DNA from: JBOHNM01 sp050730675
GTDB lineage: Bacteria > Planctomycetota > Phycisphaerae > Phycisphaerales > UBA1924
Reading direction: 5' to 3'
Assembly (NCBI GenBank): GCA_050730675.1
Contig: JBOHNM010000055.1
Span: 1 to 23,867, forward strand
Length of the DNA stretch: 23,867 bases
Shown here: piece after piece, positions 1-6,737 of the stretch
How the letters are laid out: each line of letters opens with the position of its first letter
Position numbering within the stretch: the stretch's first letter is position 1
Made by a program: the position numbers and the translations under genes
Notes under the pieces: model-generated
The model's database searches: none
Told to the model about the DNA's origin: nothing
Seen by the model: the letters and a program-made list of their open reading frames with translations, nothing else

Positions 1-1
1 C

Positions 2-127
2 CGCCGCGCGGCACTCCCGCGCATCCACGAGGGCGGGCGCGTGGTGCGCGACAGCGAGGACAGGACCCACCGCCACGATCACGCCGCGGCGACACCCGCG
101 CCCCCCGGCTCGCACGAACTCAACTGA
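2..127 (+). CDS. C-terminal end of an unidentified protein (partial)
   Basis: An open frame enters from the left edge and stops at TGA 125-127, giving about 41 residues that end PPGSHELN. Third codon positions are almost all G or C (about nine in ten), which matches real genes in this window and not shadow frames; this is the main reason to accept it. The visible tail is rich in His, Arg, Asp, Ala and Pro and looks like a disordered C-terminus. It has no motif I recognise. Its stop overlaps the stop of the convergent mrp-like gene by a few bases. No function can be assigned from this fragment. Confidence 0.5.
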   Translation, partial: RRAALPRIHEGGRVVRDSEDRTHRHDHAAATPAPPGSHELN

Positions 128-1289
128 TCGTCAGCGTCGGGCGTGTCGCGCCGGTGCGGATCGACGACAGCGCCACCTGGCCCTCGACGGCCCGCACGAG
201 CTGGTCCAATTCATTTGCCAGCGTGGTGTTCCCCTGCCAATTGGCGCTGGGGTCGCCGCTGTCGGAGTTCTTGCGCAGGGCCATGTTGATCGGCACGGCG
301 CCCAGGAACGGCACGCCGATGCGCTGGGCCATGAGCTGCGCCCCACCGCGGCCGAAGATGTCGTACTCCTTGCCGTCGTCGCCGATGAAGTACGACATGT
401 TCTCGACCACGCCCAGCACGTCGATGCCGAGCTGCTGGAACATGCGGATCGCCCGCACCGCGTCGTCCTGCGCCACCTTCTGCGGCGTGCAGACCACGAC
501 CGCACCGGTGAGCTTCATGAGCTGCGCCATGGTCAGCGAGACGTCGCCCGTGCCCGGCGGCAGGTCGATCACCAGGTAGTCCAGCGCACCCCACTGCGTC
601 TGCTCGGCGAGCTGCTTGAAGGCGCCGTGGGCCATCGGCCCGCGCCAGATCAGCGGCTTTTCGGGATCGACCAGCTTGCCGATGGTCATCGCCTTGACAC
701 CGTGGACGAAAAACGGCTGGAGCATGTTGCCGACGAGGTTGGCATCCATCCCGCCCAAGCCGAGCATCGTCGGCAGCGACGGGCCGTAAATATCGCCATC
801 GAGGAGCCCCACCGCGTGCCCGTGCTGGGCCAGCCCGACGGCGAGATTGACGGCAACGGTGCTCTTGCCGACGCCACCCTTGCCCGCGCCCACGGCGATC
901 ACGTGCTCGACGTCGGGCATCAGTGGGGCGCTCGCCTGCATCCCGCCCCCGCCGGAGCCGCCGCGCGGGGAAGCCGGAGCCGCCCCGTTTGGCCGAGCGG
1001 CCTGATCCAGCGGCACAACCTTCGGGGCCGTGGCCGGGCCGCCGAATTGGATCGTCACTTGGCTCAGCGGCTCGCCCGCCGCGTGGGCCACCTGTCGGAC
1101 CAGCGACTCGGCCCCGCGGCGGAGCTGGGACTGCTGGGAGTCGGAGAGGCCCGATACAGGGATGGTCGCGGTCAGGATGCCGTCACAGACCGCAACCTTT
1201 GACACCACCCCAGCCTCGGCAAGGGTCTGTCCCGTCGGCAGGGACAAGCCCCCCAACACTTCCACCAATGCCTGTTTTTCCAGTGCCAT
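120..1289 (-). CDS. mrp: Mrp/ApbC-family P-loop ATPase, iron-sulfur cluster carrier type
   Basis: 389-residue cytoplasmic protein of the Mrp/ApbC/Nbp35 family, whose members bind ATP and carry or deliver Fe-S clusters. Residues 1-85 resemble the small MIP18-like N-terminal domain (LGGLSLPTGQ start). Residues ~95-125 are a Gly/Pro/Ala linker. The deviant Walker A GAGKGGVGKST lies at 134-144, followed by LLDGDIYGPS and, later, VIDLPPGTGD, all family signatures. After ENMSYF the usual CxxC that holds the bridging cluster is absent: the segment reads IGDDGKEYDIFGRGG with no cysteine. Such Cys-less Mrp proteins exist in other bacteria, but here it makes a cluster-carrier role less certain. The start at 1289 suits the family N-terminus. 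The gene is convergent with the partial gene at the left edge and divergent from the secreted protein at 1453. Confidence 0.93.
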   Translation of the reverse strand: MALEKQALVEVLGGLSLPTGQTLAEAGVVSKVAVCDGILTATIPVSGLSDSQQSQLRRGAESLVRQVAHAAGEPLSQVTIQFGGPATAPKVVPLDQAARPNGAAPASPRGGSGGGGMQASAPLMPDVEHVIAVGAGKGGVGKSTVAVNLAVGLAQHGHAVGLLDGDIYGPSLPTMLGLGGMDANLVGNMLQPFFVHGVKAMTIGKLVDPEKPLIWRGPMAHGAFKQLAEQTQWGALDYLVIDLPPGTGDVSLTMAQLMKLTGAVVVCTPQKVAQDDAVRAIRMFQQLGIDVLGVVENMSYFIGDDGKEYDIFGRGGAQLMAQRIGVPFLGAVPINMALRKNSDSGDPSANWQGNTTLANELDQLVRAVEGQVALSSIRTGATRPTLTIS

Positions 1290-1452
1290 CCGGGCCTCGC
1301 TTTCGACCGATCCTATGCGTGCGGCAACGGTTTCAGCCCCTTTACGGCCGGCAATACGCTTGTAGCTCGGGCGTTGTCCTGATGCCCGGGCGCAGGGCCG
1401 AAAGGATGCGCATCGGGTTTCAACGGTTCACCGCCTTTCAGGAGCCCAGCCC

Positions 1453-2331
1453 ATGACACGCTTGAACGGTTCAACGCTCTTCCGCGGCACACTCGTTCTC
1501 GTCGCCGCCGTCGGCATGGCCGCGTCCATTGCTCAGGCCCAGCCCCCGGCAAATGACCCGCTGAAAGGCCCGAAGGTTCAGCCGCGCGATGTGCCCGGTG
1601 ATCACGGCCAGTTCGGCGAGGCCCGCAAGGACAAGAAGGGCGGCAACGTCGAGATCCCGCGGCCCATGTTCATGCGGATCATCAACGCAACCCTCGGCGC
1701 CGACGATGCTGCGGTGGACATCAAGCTGACCGACGCGCAGCGTGAGAAGATCAAGACGCTCAACGACGACTTCGAGAAGAAGGCCCGCGAGTACCGCCAG
1801 GCCCACGCCAAGGAATTCGCGGAAATGCAGAAGGAAATGGGGGGCGCTCCCGGCCGTGGCGGCGCCGACCGCAAGCCCGGCAAGGGTGCCGGCGATGCGC
1901 CGGCCAAGCGTCAGGCGCCCGATGCCGCAAAGCCCGGCGATGAGATGGCCCCTGCCAAAGAGATGACCCCCGAGCAGCGCGAGAAGGTGATCGATAAGTA
2001 CCGCGAGCTGCGCGAGGGCGCGCCCATGCCCGAGGATGTCCGCACCGCGATCTGGACACAGCTCTCCGACCCGCAGAAGAAGGCTGTGCAGACCAAGATC
2101 GATGCGGTTCGCGACGACATGCTCAAGCGCCGTGCCGACGCCGAGACGCAGCGCAAACTCAAGAAGCAGGGCGATGGCGACTCAAAGCAGGATGCCAAGC
2201 GGGAAGAGATGCGCAAGAAGCTCGAGGGGATGACACCCGAGGAGCGTGAAAAGGCCATCCAGGAAATGCGCAAGCGTCGCCAAGACAAGCAGCCGGGCGA
2301 GCCGCTACCGGCCCCGACCCCGCCGAAGTGA
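1453..2331 (+). CDS. Secreted charged helical protein with LTxxQ-like motifs
   Basis: 292 residues. A clear signal peptide (hydrophobic LVLVAAVGMAASIA, cleavage near AQA, about residue 29) directs export. The mature part is very rich in Lys, Glu, Arg and Asp and predicted helical. LTDAQREKIKTL at 92-103 and LSDPQKKAVQ at 204-213 resemble the LTxxQ motifs of the Spy/CpxP/ZraP periplasmic chaperone and metal-stress family; that link is inferred from motif shape only. A second internal repeat, MTPE(Q/E)REK(V/A)I, occurs at 171 and 260. A low-complexity Gly/Pro/Ala/Lys segment lies near 130-170. The ATG follows AGGAG (1439-1443). An intrinsic terminator 26 bases after the stop suggests a single-gene unit. 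It could equally be a lineage-specific protein of unknown role. Confidence 0.8.
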   Translation: MTRLNGSTLFRGTLVLVAAVGMAASIAQAQPPANDPLKGPKVQPRDVPGDHGQFGEARKDKKGGNVEIPRPMFMRIINATLGADDAAVDIKLTDAQREKIKTLNDDFEKKAREYRQAHAKEFAEMQKEMGGAPGRGGADRKPGKGAGDAPAKRQAPDAAKPGDEMAPAKEMTPEQREKVIDKYRELREGAPMPEDVRTAIWTQLSDPQKKAVQTKIDAVRDDMLKRRADAETQRKLKKQGDGDSKQDAKREEMRKKLEGMTPEEREKAIQEMRKRRQDKQPGEPLPAPTPPK

Positions 2332-2356
2332 TCAGATTTGCGAACGTTTTATGAAC

Positions 2357-2390
2357 AACCTCCCCCATCAACGCGGGAGAGGTTTTGCTT
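2357..2390 (+). terminator. Intrinsic terminator of the 1453-2331 gene
   Basis: Inverted repeat 2357-2366 / 2375-2384 (AACCTCCCCC with GGGAGAGGTT) forms a 10-position stem with one mismatch and an 8-base loop. The right arm runs into TTTT followed by GCTT. It lies 26 bases after the stop codon and is oriented for the + strand. Confidence 0.75.
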
Positions 2391-2670
2391 TGGGTGGAAG
2401 TTCTGTACCAAAATGGCTTGCCATCGCCGCCAGCGGTGGTAAGCTAGAGGTGTGCAAGGAAGAGCGTGGGCGCGTTTCGGCGTGTTCATGGTATGAAGGA
2501 GGGCGTTTTTTACATAGCTTACATCCAGTTTTCAGGGCCCAGCCTCGTTGGGATCCGTGGGAGTCGCGTTGAGGAGACCGACAACCGAACCGGGTTTTCA
2601 ACAAAGATTCAAGCAGGCTGGAAGAAGTAGGACGATACCTGATAAACTGGACAAGATCTCTCTCTCCTCC
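2391..2670 (+). ncRNA. Candidate small RNA or unexplained transcript in a gene-free gap
   Basis: The 520 bases between the secreted protein and the epimerase contain no ORF with the GC3 bias of local genes. The stretch is noticeably more AT-rich than its surroundings. It sits between two + strand intrinsic terminators (2357-2390 and 2671-2709). The second, a strong one, would have nothing to terminate unless something between them is transcribed. I looked for tRNA, tmRNA, 6S, SRP and RNase P signatures and recognised none, and no convincing promoter is visible. The call rests on the orphan terminator alone. Alternatives are readthrough backup termination or a remnant of a lost gene. Confidence 0.3.
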
Positions 2671-2709
2671 AGCGGGGCGCCGTCTTGCGATGGCGCCCTG
2701 CTTGTTTTT
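2671..2709 (+). terminator. Strong intrinsic terminator with no gene upstream
   Basis: A 14-position stem (2671-2684 / 2689-2702, two G-T wobbles, no mismatches) around a TTGC tetraloop is followed by TTGTTTTT wording (2702-2709). This is one of the best terminators in the window. The nearest upstream + strand gene already has its own terminator 280 bases earlier. Confidence 0.85.
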
Positions 2710-2725
2710 GCAATCTTCATTCCGT

Positions 2726-2750
2726 GATCGGGGGACGACGCTCCCCGATC
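2726..2750. other. Hairpin upstream of the epimerase gene
   Basis: Perfect 8-base arms GATCGGGG (2726-2733) and CCCCGATC (2743-2750) flank a 9-base loop. No T-run follows on either side, so it is not a simple terminator. It lies about 100 bases before the epimerase start and could be a leader structure or an operator. Confidence 0.4.
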
Positions 2751-2851
2751 GTGGTTATCGGGCGTCTCATCCGTCTCCAAAGACCTCTCGCCTGCGGTCC
2801 GACAACGCGGCCCTACGCTGACCTGCGCAAAGGCGCACGGAGCGTGACGCG

Positions 2852-3841
2852 ATGAGCGACGGACTGGTGGTCGTCACGGGCGCGGCGGGGTTCATCGGCT
2901 CGCACGTGTCGCGGGCGCTGATCGCCCGGGGCCAGCGCGTGCTCGGCATCGACAACTTCGATCCGTTCTACCCGCGGGCCCGCAAGCAACTCAACCTTGA
3001 ACTCATTGGTGTGCCGAGCAAAGCCGGCGGTGCATTTGAGCTGGTCGAGATAGATATTTGCGACGCAAAGACCCTGTGCGAACTGCTCGTGTCGCGCAAG
3101 CCCCACGGCGTGATTCACCTGGCCGCCAAGGCCGGTGTACGCCCGAGCTTGGCGAACCCCTCGGGGTATATGCACGCGAACGTGACGGGGACCTCGAGCG
3201 TGCTGGAGGCGGCGAAGGCCGCGGGCTGCTCGCGCGTCTCGATGGCCTCCAGCAGCTCGGTCTACGGCAACTGCAAAGTTGTGCCATTTATCGAAACGAT
3301 GGATGTGAGCGAGCCGATCTCGCCGTACGCCGCCAGCAAGCGGGCGTGCGAGCTGCTCGCCTTCACGCACCACCACGTGACGAAGATGCCCACGGCGTGC
3401 CTGCGGTTCTTCACGGTCTACGGGCCAGGTCAGCGCCCGGACTTGGCGATCGGCGCGTTCATGGGCAAGATCGCGCGGGGCGAGGCGATCACCATGTTCG
3501 GCAACGGCGACACCAGCCGCGACTACACCTTCATCGACGACATCGTCGCGGGCGTGCTGGCGTCGTACGACCGCATCGAACACTTCGGCTACCGCGTGTG
3601 GAACCTGGGCAACAGCCGTCCGGTGAAGCTTGACGAGATGATCGACACGGTGGCTCGCGTCGTCGGCAAGCCCGCGCGGATCGAGCACTCGCCGATACAG
3701 ATGGGCGATGTGGAGCGGACATTCGCGGATCTGACGCGATCAACGGCGGAACTGGGTTACAAGCCGACGACAAACCTCGACGTCGGGGCCGCGGCACAGT
3801 GGAAGTGGATGCGGGAGAAGGCACCGGGGACTGGGCACTAG
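2852..3841 (+). CDS. NAD-dependent sugar-nucleotide epimerase, UDP-glucuronate 4-epimerase-like
   Basis: 329-residue extended short-chain dehydrogenase/reductase acting in the cytosol on a nucleotide sugar. The N-terminal NAD-binding GAAGFIG (10-16) is followed by IDNFDPFYPRARK, a segment typical of UDP-glucuronate/UDP-galacturonate 4-epimerases. SSSSVYG and the catalytic YAASK (Y159, K163) follow, then RFFTVYGPGQRPDLAI, GNGDTSRDYTFIDDIV and NLGNSRPV, all hallmarks of that subgroup. The full length matches the family. The ATG at 2852 has GGAG at 2839-2842. Such enzymes supply uronic acids for exopolysaccharide or LPS; this gene is separated from the polysaccharide locus further right. It is convergent with the anchored unknown protein, 17 bases apart. 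Exact sugar specificity cannot be read from sequence alone. Confidence 0.9.
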   Translation: MSDGLVVVTGAAGFIGSHVSRALIARGQRVLGIDNFDPFYPRARKQLNLELIGVPSKAGGAFELVEIDICDAKTLCELLVSRKPHGVIHLAAKAGVRPSLANPSGYMHANVTGTSSVLEAAKAAGCSRVSMASSSSVYGNCKVVPFIETMDVSEPISPYAASKRACELLAFTHHHVTKMPTACLRFFTVYGPGQRPDLAIGAFMGKIARGEAITMFGNGDTSRDYTFIDDIVAGVLASYDRIEHFGYRVWNLGNSRPVKLDEMIDTVARVVGKPARIEHSPIQMGDVERTFADLTRSTAELGYKPTTNLDVGAAAQWKWMREKAPGTGH

Positions 3842-3858
3842 ACAATGGACATCCGCAG

Positions 3859-4656
3859 TTATCGCTTCGGCGGCGGGTCTTCCGTCCGCACCGTAATGAT
3901 CAACTTGCCGTCCTTGGTGTCGAGTCCCAGCAGCCGCACGTGCCGGCCGTCGGGGAGTCGCAGCAATGGGCTCTTGAGCGCGGCACGCGAGCCGGCGAGG
4001 ACCTGCAGAATTTCTTTCATCTGCGGCATCGACTGCAGCTGCGCCGGGATCCGGTCTTGCGTGTCCAGCATGCCGTTGGGCTCGCCGCCGGATCCGATCA
4101 CCAGGCGCGTGGGGATCGGCAGGCGCCCGACCTGGAGCGACGATGCGGGGAGCCACAGCGAACCATCGGCGTGGACCTCGGGCGCGATGGCGGCGGCGGC
4201 GAAGAACTCGCCCTTGGGTCCGCCGCGGGCGATGTGGGCGCCGATCACAATCCGGCTCCCGTCGAAGTGCGCTTGCACCTGGCGCACTTCCGGCGGCCAG
4301 TCCTTGAGCGCGCCCTGCTGAGCGAGCCACTGCGGCAGGCGCGCGTTGAGCCAGGCATTGGCATCGTCGGGCGCCAGCGACATCGACCACGGCCGCGCCC
4401 GCTCGTCCGCGCTGGCCCCCTGGCGCACGGCCGAGAGGACGGTCGTTAGGTTGTCCTCGATGAGCTTGGCCTTGGCGAGCGTCTGCGGCGACTGCACATC
4501 GACACTCCGCCACCACGACGGCGGCCCGCGCATGAGCATCATGCCCAGCGCCACCGCCCCGGCGCTCAGCGCGGCCAGCACCAGCAGCGTCACCACGACG
4601 ATGCGTCGCGCGGACCAGCGCCGGCGTTTGGCGGCCTCGGCCATCGCTCGGATCAT
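3859..4656 (-). CDS. Membrane-anchored protein of unknown function
   Basis: About 265 residues from the ATG at 4656. The frame extends to a TTG at 4680 and there is another ATG at 4644; none has a good ribosome binding site, so the start is uncertain. A basic segment (KRRRWSARR) precedes one transmembrane helix (IVVVTLLVLAALSAGAVALGMML, about residues 19-41), so the bulk should lie outside the cytoplasm. The soluble part has recognisable beta-rich spacing (LAPDDANAWLNARLPQWL; VVIGAHIARGGPKGEF-like strands; LQVGRLPIPTRLVIGSGG) but no catalytic motif I know. It starts about 50 bases after the M50-like protease on the same strand, so the two are probably co-transcribed. Function unknown. Confidence 0.72.
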   Translation of the reverse strand: MIRAMAEAAKRRRWSARRIVVVTLLVLAALSAGAVALGMMLMRGPPSWWRSVDVQSPQTLAKAKLIEDNLTTVLSAVRQGASADERARPWSMSLAPDDANAWLNARLPQWLAQQGALKDWPPEVRQVQAHFDGSRIVIGAHIARGGPKGEFFAAAAIAPEVHADGSLWLPASSLQVGRLPIPTRLVIGSGGEPNGMLDTQDRIPAQLQSMPQMKEILQVLAGSRAALKSPLLRLPDGRHVRLLGLDTKDGKLIITVRTEDPPPKR

Positions 4657-4707
4657 CCGGCCGTAGGCCGCGGAGAGCAAGTGCGCGGAGCGAAAATACG
4701 CGGGCGT

Positions 4708-5307
4708 CTAGATCAACTGTGACACGAGCATCGCCCCCGAAACAACCGCCGCCGCGACCACGCTCCAGCACGCCCACCGCCGCAGTTGCGTCGCAGCGGC
4801 GGTACGCAGGCCCCACAGCGAACCCATCGCATGCCAGACCAGGAATCCGACAAGCGTGAGGACCAACCCGACCGCGGCGAAGAGCCACTCGGGCGTGCCG
4901 AGCCAGATCATGTCCTGCGTGTCGCCGGCCGGACGGATAACGCCCGACGCCAGGTACAGACCGTTGGCGATGAGACAGAACCCCGTGAACGCCCGCAACC
5001 ATCGCGCCAGCGGGAGCTGCGTGTAGTACGCGACGGTGGCGAAGAGCGCCGGTATCACCACGCCGATGAGCGGGCCGCACCAGACAACAAAGAGCGGGTG
5101 CGGGTTGGGCGAAACATCCGTGCGGCTGATGGCCAGCGGCGAGAGCACGACGCGCACGACCTTGCCGCCCGAGCACCACGCGCCGATCGCGTGTCCGAGT
5201 TCGTGCACGGCCATGAACAACAGCCAGAAGAGCATGGCTGTAGCGACGATGAGGATCGCGCCGGTCACCGCACGATCGGCCGCACGATGTGAACCCGCCT
5301 CGGTCAT
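4708..5307 (-). CDS. M50-like zinc membrane metalloprotease
   Basis: 199 residues from the ATG at 5307. The frame continues upstream to 5412, but that would run through the rpsI terminator, so 5307 is preferred. It is an integral membrane protein with about five to six helices. The first helix (GAILIVATAMLFWLLFMAVHELGHA) carries the zinc site HELGH at H35-E36-H39, as in M50-type peptidases. A later NPHPLFVVWCGPLIGV segment resembles the membrane core with a Gly-Pro turn. The classical C-terminal LDG motif that gives the third zinc ligand is not obvious (ANGLYLASG, then GDTQD), so it may be a divergent M50B-like protein. It lies upstream of the anchored unknown protein, which may be a partner; that is inference from adjacency. 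Confidence 0.8.
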   Translation of the reverse strand: MTEAGSHRAADRAVTGAILIVATAMLFWLLFMAVHELGHAIGAWCSGGKVVRVVLSPLAISRTDVSPNPHPLFVVWCGPLIGVVIPALFATVAYYTQLPLARWLRAFTGFCLIANGLYLASGVIRPAGDTQDMIWLGTPEWLFAAVGLVLTLVGFLVWHAMGSLWGLRTAAATQLRRWACWSVVAAAVVSGAMLVSQLI

Positions 5308-5354
5308 TGCGGCATCATCGGTCCGAAGACACGGAGCGCACAAGTGGGGGGAAT

Positions 5355-5384
5355 GAAAAAAGCCCCGGGCAATGCCCGGGGCTT
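5355..5384 (-). terminator. Intrinsic terminator of the rplM-rpsI operon
   Basis: Perfect 11-base arms (AAGCCCCGGGC and its complement) around a 3-base loop at 5360-5384. On the - strand the hairpin is followed by TTTTTT (the A-run at 5355-5361). It lies 25 bases after the rpsI stop and fixes the start of the downstream M50-like gene to 5307. Confidence 0.95.
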
Positions 5385-5408
5385 GAAGAGTCGGGAAGCA
5401 CAATCGGA

Positions 5409-5945
5409 TCAACGCTTGGAGAACTGGAAGCGACGGCGGGCGCCGGCCTGGCCGTACTTCTTACGCTCGACCTCGCGGGCGTCGCGGCTGAGCATGCCGG
5501 ACTTGCGGAGGGCGGGCTCGGTGCCCGGATCGTAATCCTTGAGGCAACGGGCGAGGCCCATCATGATCGCACCGGCCTGGCCCATGTAGCCGCCGCCGTT
5601 GACGCGGATGCGGACCTCGAGCTTGCCCTGGGTGCCGGTCACCTTGAGGGGGGCGTAGCAATCGGAGCGGTCGCGGTCCTCGGCGAAGTACTGCTCGATG
5701 GTCTTGGTCTTGTCGCCGGTGAGGCAGATCAGCACCTTGCCCTCGCCGCTGGTGGCGGGCTTGATGCGGACCCGGGCGACGCCGCGCTTGCGGCGGCCGA
5801 CGCCCCACCACCACCCACCCTTGGCGGGCTTGGGCTTGGCAATGGGCTTCTCCTCGATGACCGCGGCGGGGGCCGCGGGGGCGGGAGTGGAGCCGAGGGT
5901 GAGGCCGGCGGTTTCGGGCTTGGACTTCTTGGTCGTCTCGGGCAT
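5409..5945 (-). CDS. rpsI: 30S ribosomal protein S9 with N-terminal extension
   Basis: 178 residues against about 130 for a usual bacterial S9. The core starts near residue 45 (GVGRRKRGVARVRI) and contains ITGD-like LTGDKTKTIEQYF, VNGGGYMGQAGAIMMGLARCL and the invariant C-terminus KYGQAGARRRFQFSKR, whose tail reaches the P-site tRNA in known ribosomes. Residues 1-44 form a Lys/Ala/Pro-rich extension (APAAPAAVIEEKP) that looks disordered, as seen in some other bacterial lineages. It follows rplM by 59 bases on the same strand, the standard operon order. The 59-base spacer holds a small CGCGC-TGA-GCGCG hairpin at 5967-5979. No strong Shine-Dalgarno is seen before the ATG. Confidence 0.97.
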   Translation of the reverse strand: MPETTKKSKPETAGLTLGSTPAPAAPAAVIEEKPIAKPKPAKGGWWWGVGRRKRGVARVRIKPATSGEGKVLICLTGDKTKTIEQYFAEDRDRSDCYAPLKVTGTQGKLEVRIRVNGGGYMGQAGAIMMGLARCLKDYDPGTEPALRKSGMLSRDAREVERKKYGQAGARRRFQFSKR

Positions 5946-6004
5946 GTTTGGCTCGTTTGGGTCAGTCGCGCTGAGCGCGTCGTGTGCGAAAGTTCAGGTG
6001 GCGA

Positions 6005-6439
6005 TCAAACCTTCAGGGTCTCGGGCTTGTGCTGGGCGTGGGGGTGGTCGGCGCCGGCGTAGACCTTGAGGTTGCTGAGCATGACGCGCCCGAGGCGGTT
6101 CTTGGGGAGCATGCGCTTGACGGCGTTCTCGATGAGCAAGTCGGGCTTGCTCTCGCGGACCTGGCCGTAGGTGCGGTGCTTGAGGCCGCTGGGGTAACCG
6201 GTGTACCAGCGGTAGAGCTTCTGGTCGGCCTTCTTGCCGGTGAGCACGACCTGCTTGGCGTTGGTGATGACGACGAAGTCACCACAGTCGATGTGGGGGG
6301 TGTAGTCGGGCTTGTGCTTGCCCATGAGCACGACCGCGATCTCGGAGGCGAGGCGACCGAGGGACTGGCCGGTGGCGTCGAAGTGCTTCCACTTCTTGCT
6401 CGCCTCGCCGAACTTGTGCATGCTGGTTTCGCGACGCAT
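6005..6439 (-). CDS. rplM: 50S ribosomal protein L13
   Basis: 144 residues, normal length. The family pattern is intact: W-K-HFDATGQSLGRLASEIA, LMGKHKPDYTPHIDCGDFVV, the TGKKADQKLYRWYTGYPSGLK segment, and the signature AVKRMLPKNRLGR near residue 110, then YAGADHPHAQHKPE. It binds 23S rRNA early in 50S assembly. The ATG at 6439 has AGGAG seven bases upstream, which supports this start over the internal ATG six codons later. It leads an operon with rpsI. A promoter at 6637-6665 implies a leader of about 190 bases. Confidence 0.98.
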   Translation of the reverse strand: MRRETSMHKFGEASKKWKHFDATGQSLGRLASEIAVVLMGKHKPDYTPHIDCGDFVVITNAKQVVLTGKKADQKLYRWYTGYPSGLKHRTYGQVRESKPDLLIENAVKRMLPKNRLGRVMLSNLKVYAGADHPHAQHKPETLKV

Positions 6440-6568
6440 GACCGACTCCTGACTTTGCCCGGCGGAAGGCCGACGGGCGGTGATGCCGCAAAAGGGGTGG
6501 AGACACGGGCCGATGGCCGTGCCTGCACGTCCTGTGCGGGCTTGCTCGCCGCCTACCGGGCGGGGCGG

Positions 6569-6624
6569 GCCGTGGTTCTCGAGTCCACGGCAGGATTGAG
6601 GGGACGGGTCCCGCGGAAGCGGGA
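6569..6624 (-). promoter_or_regulatory. Structured 5' leader of rplM-rpsI (two hairpins)
   Basis: Inside the predicted leader lie two perfect inverted repeats: TCCCGC/GCGGGA with a 4-base loop (6609-6624) and GCCGTGG/CCACGGC with a 9-base loop (6569-6591). Ribosomal protein operons are often autoregulated by their product binding such leaders; L13 leaders are known in some phyla. I do not recognise this one as a described class. Confidence 0.4.
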
Positions 6625-6636
6625 TTCGAGGGCGGA

Positions 6637-6665
6637 AGTATTGGGGGCCGGGGCGGGGGGGTCAA
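6637..6665 (-). promoter_or_regulatory. Sigma-70-type promoter for rplM-rpsI
   Basis: On the - strand: -35 TTGACC (6665-6660, five of six to consensus), exactly 17 bases, then -10 AATACT (6642-6637, four of six). Predicted start near 6630, giving a leader of about 190 bases. It sits in the 298-base gap between rplM and the divergent CPBP protease gene. Confidence 0.6.
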
Positions 6666-6737
6666 GTGCGGGGTTGAAGCGGATGGACCGGCCCGGCGGG
6701 CGGATTCTGTCTCGCCGGGAGGGGAGAGGCCCGATGA

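Noticed and set aside
2351..2572. Possible 73-residue + strand gene starting MNNLPHQRG
   Set aside because: No ribosome binding site, it contains an intrinsic terminator hairpin, and its codons lack the strong GC3 bias of local genes.
2391..2670. Known structured RNA (tRNA, tmRNA, 6S, SRP, RNase P) in the long gap
   Set aside because: None of their conserved sequence blocks could be found by eye; only the orphan terminator supports transcription.
3740..5179. 479-residue open frame on the - strand
   Set aside because: Out-of-frame shadow running through the M50-like and anchored-protein genes; Arg/Ala/Gly-rich with no domain.
4708..5412. Longer version of the M50-like protein starting at 5412
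   Set aside because: The extra 35 residues would be encoded across the perfect rpsI terminator and lack membrane-protein character; 5307 is the better start.
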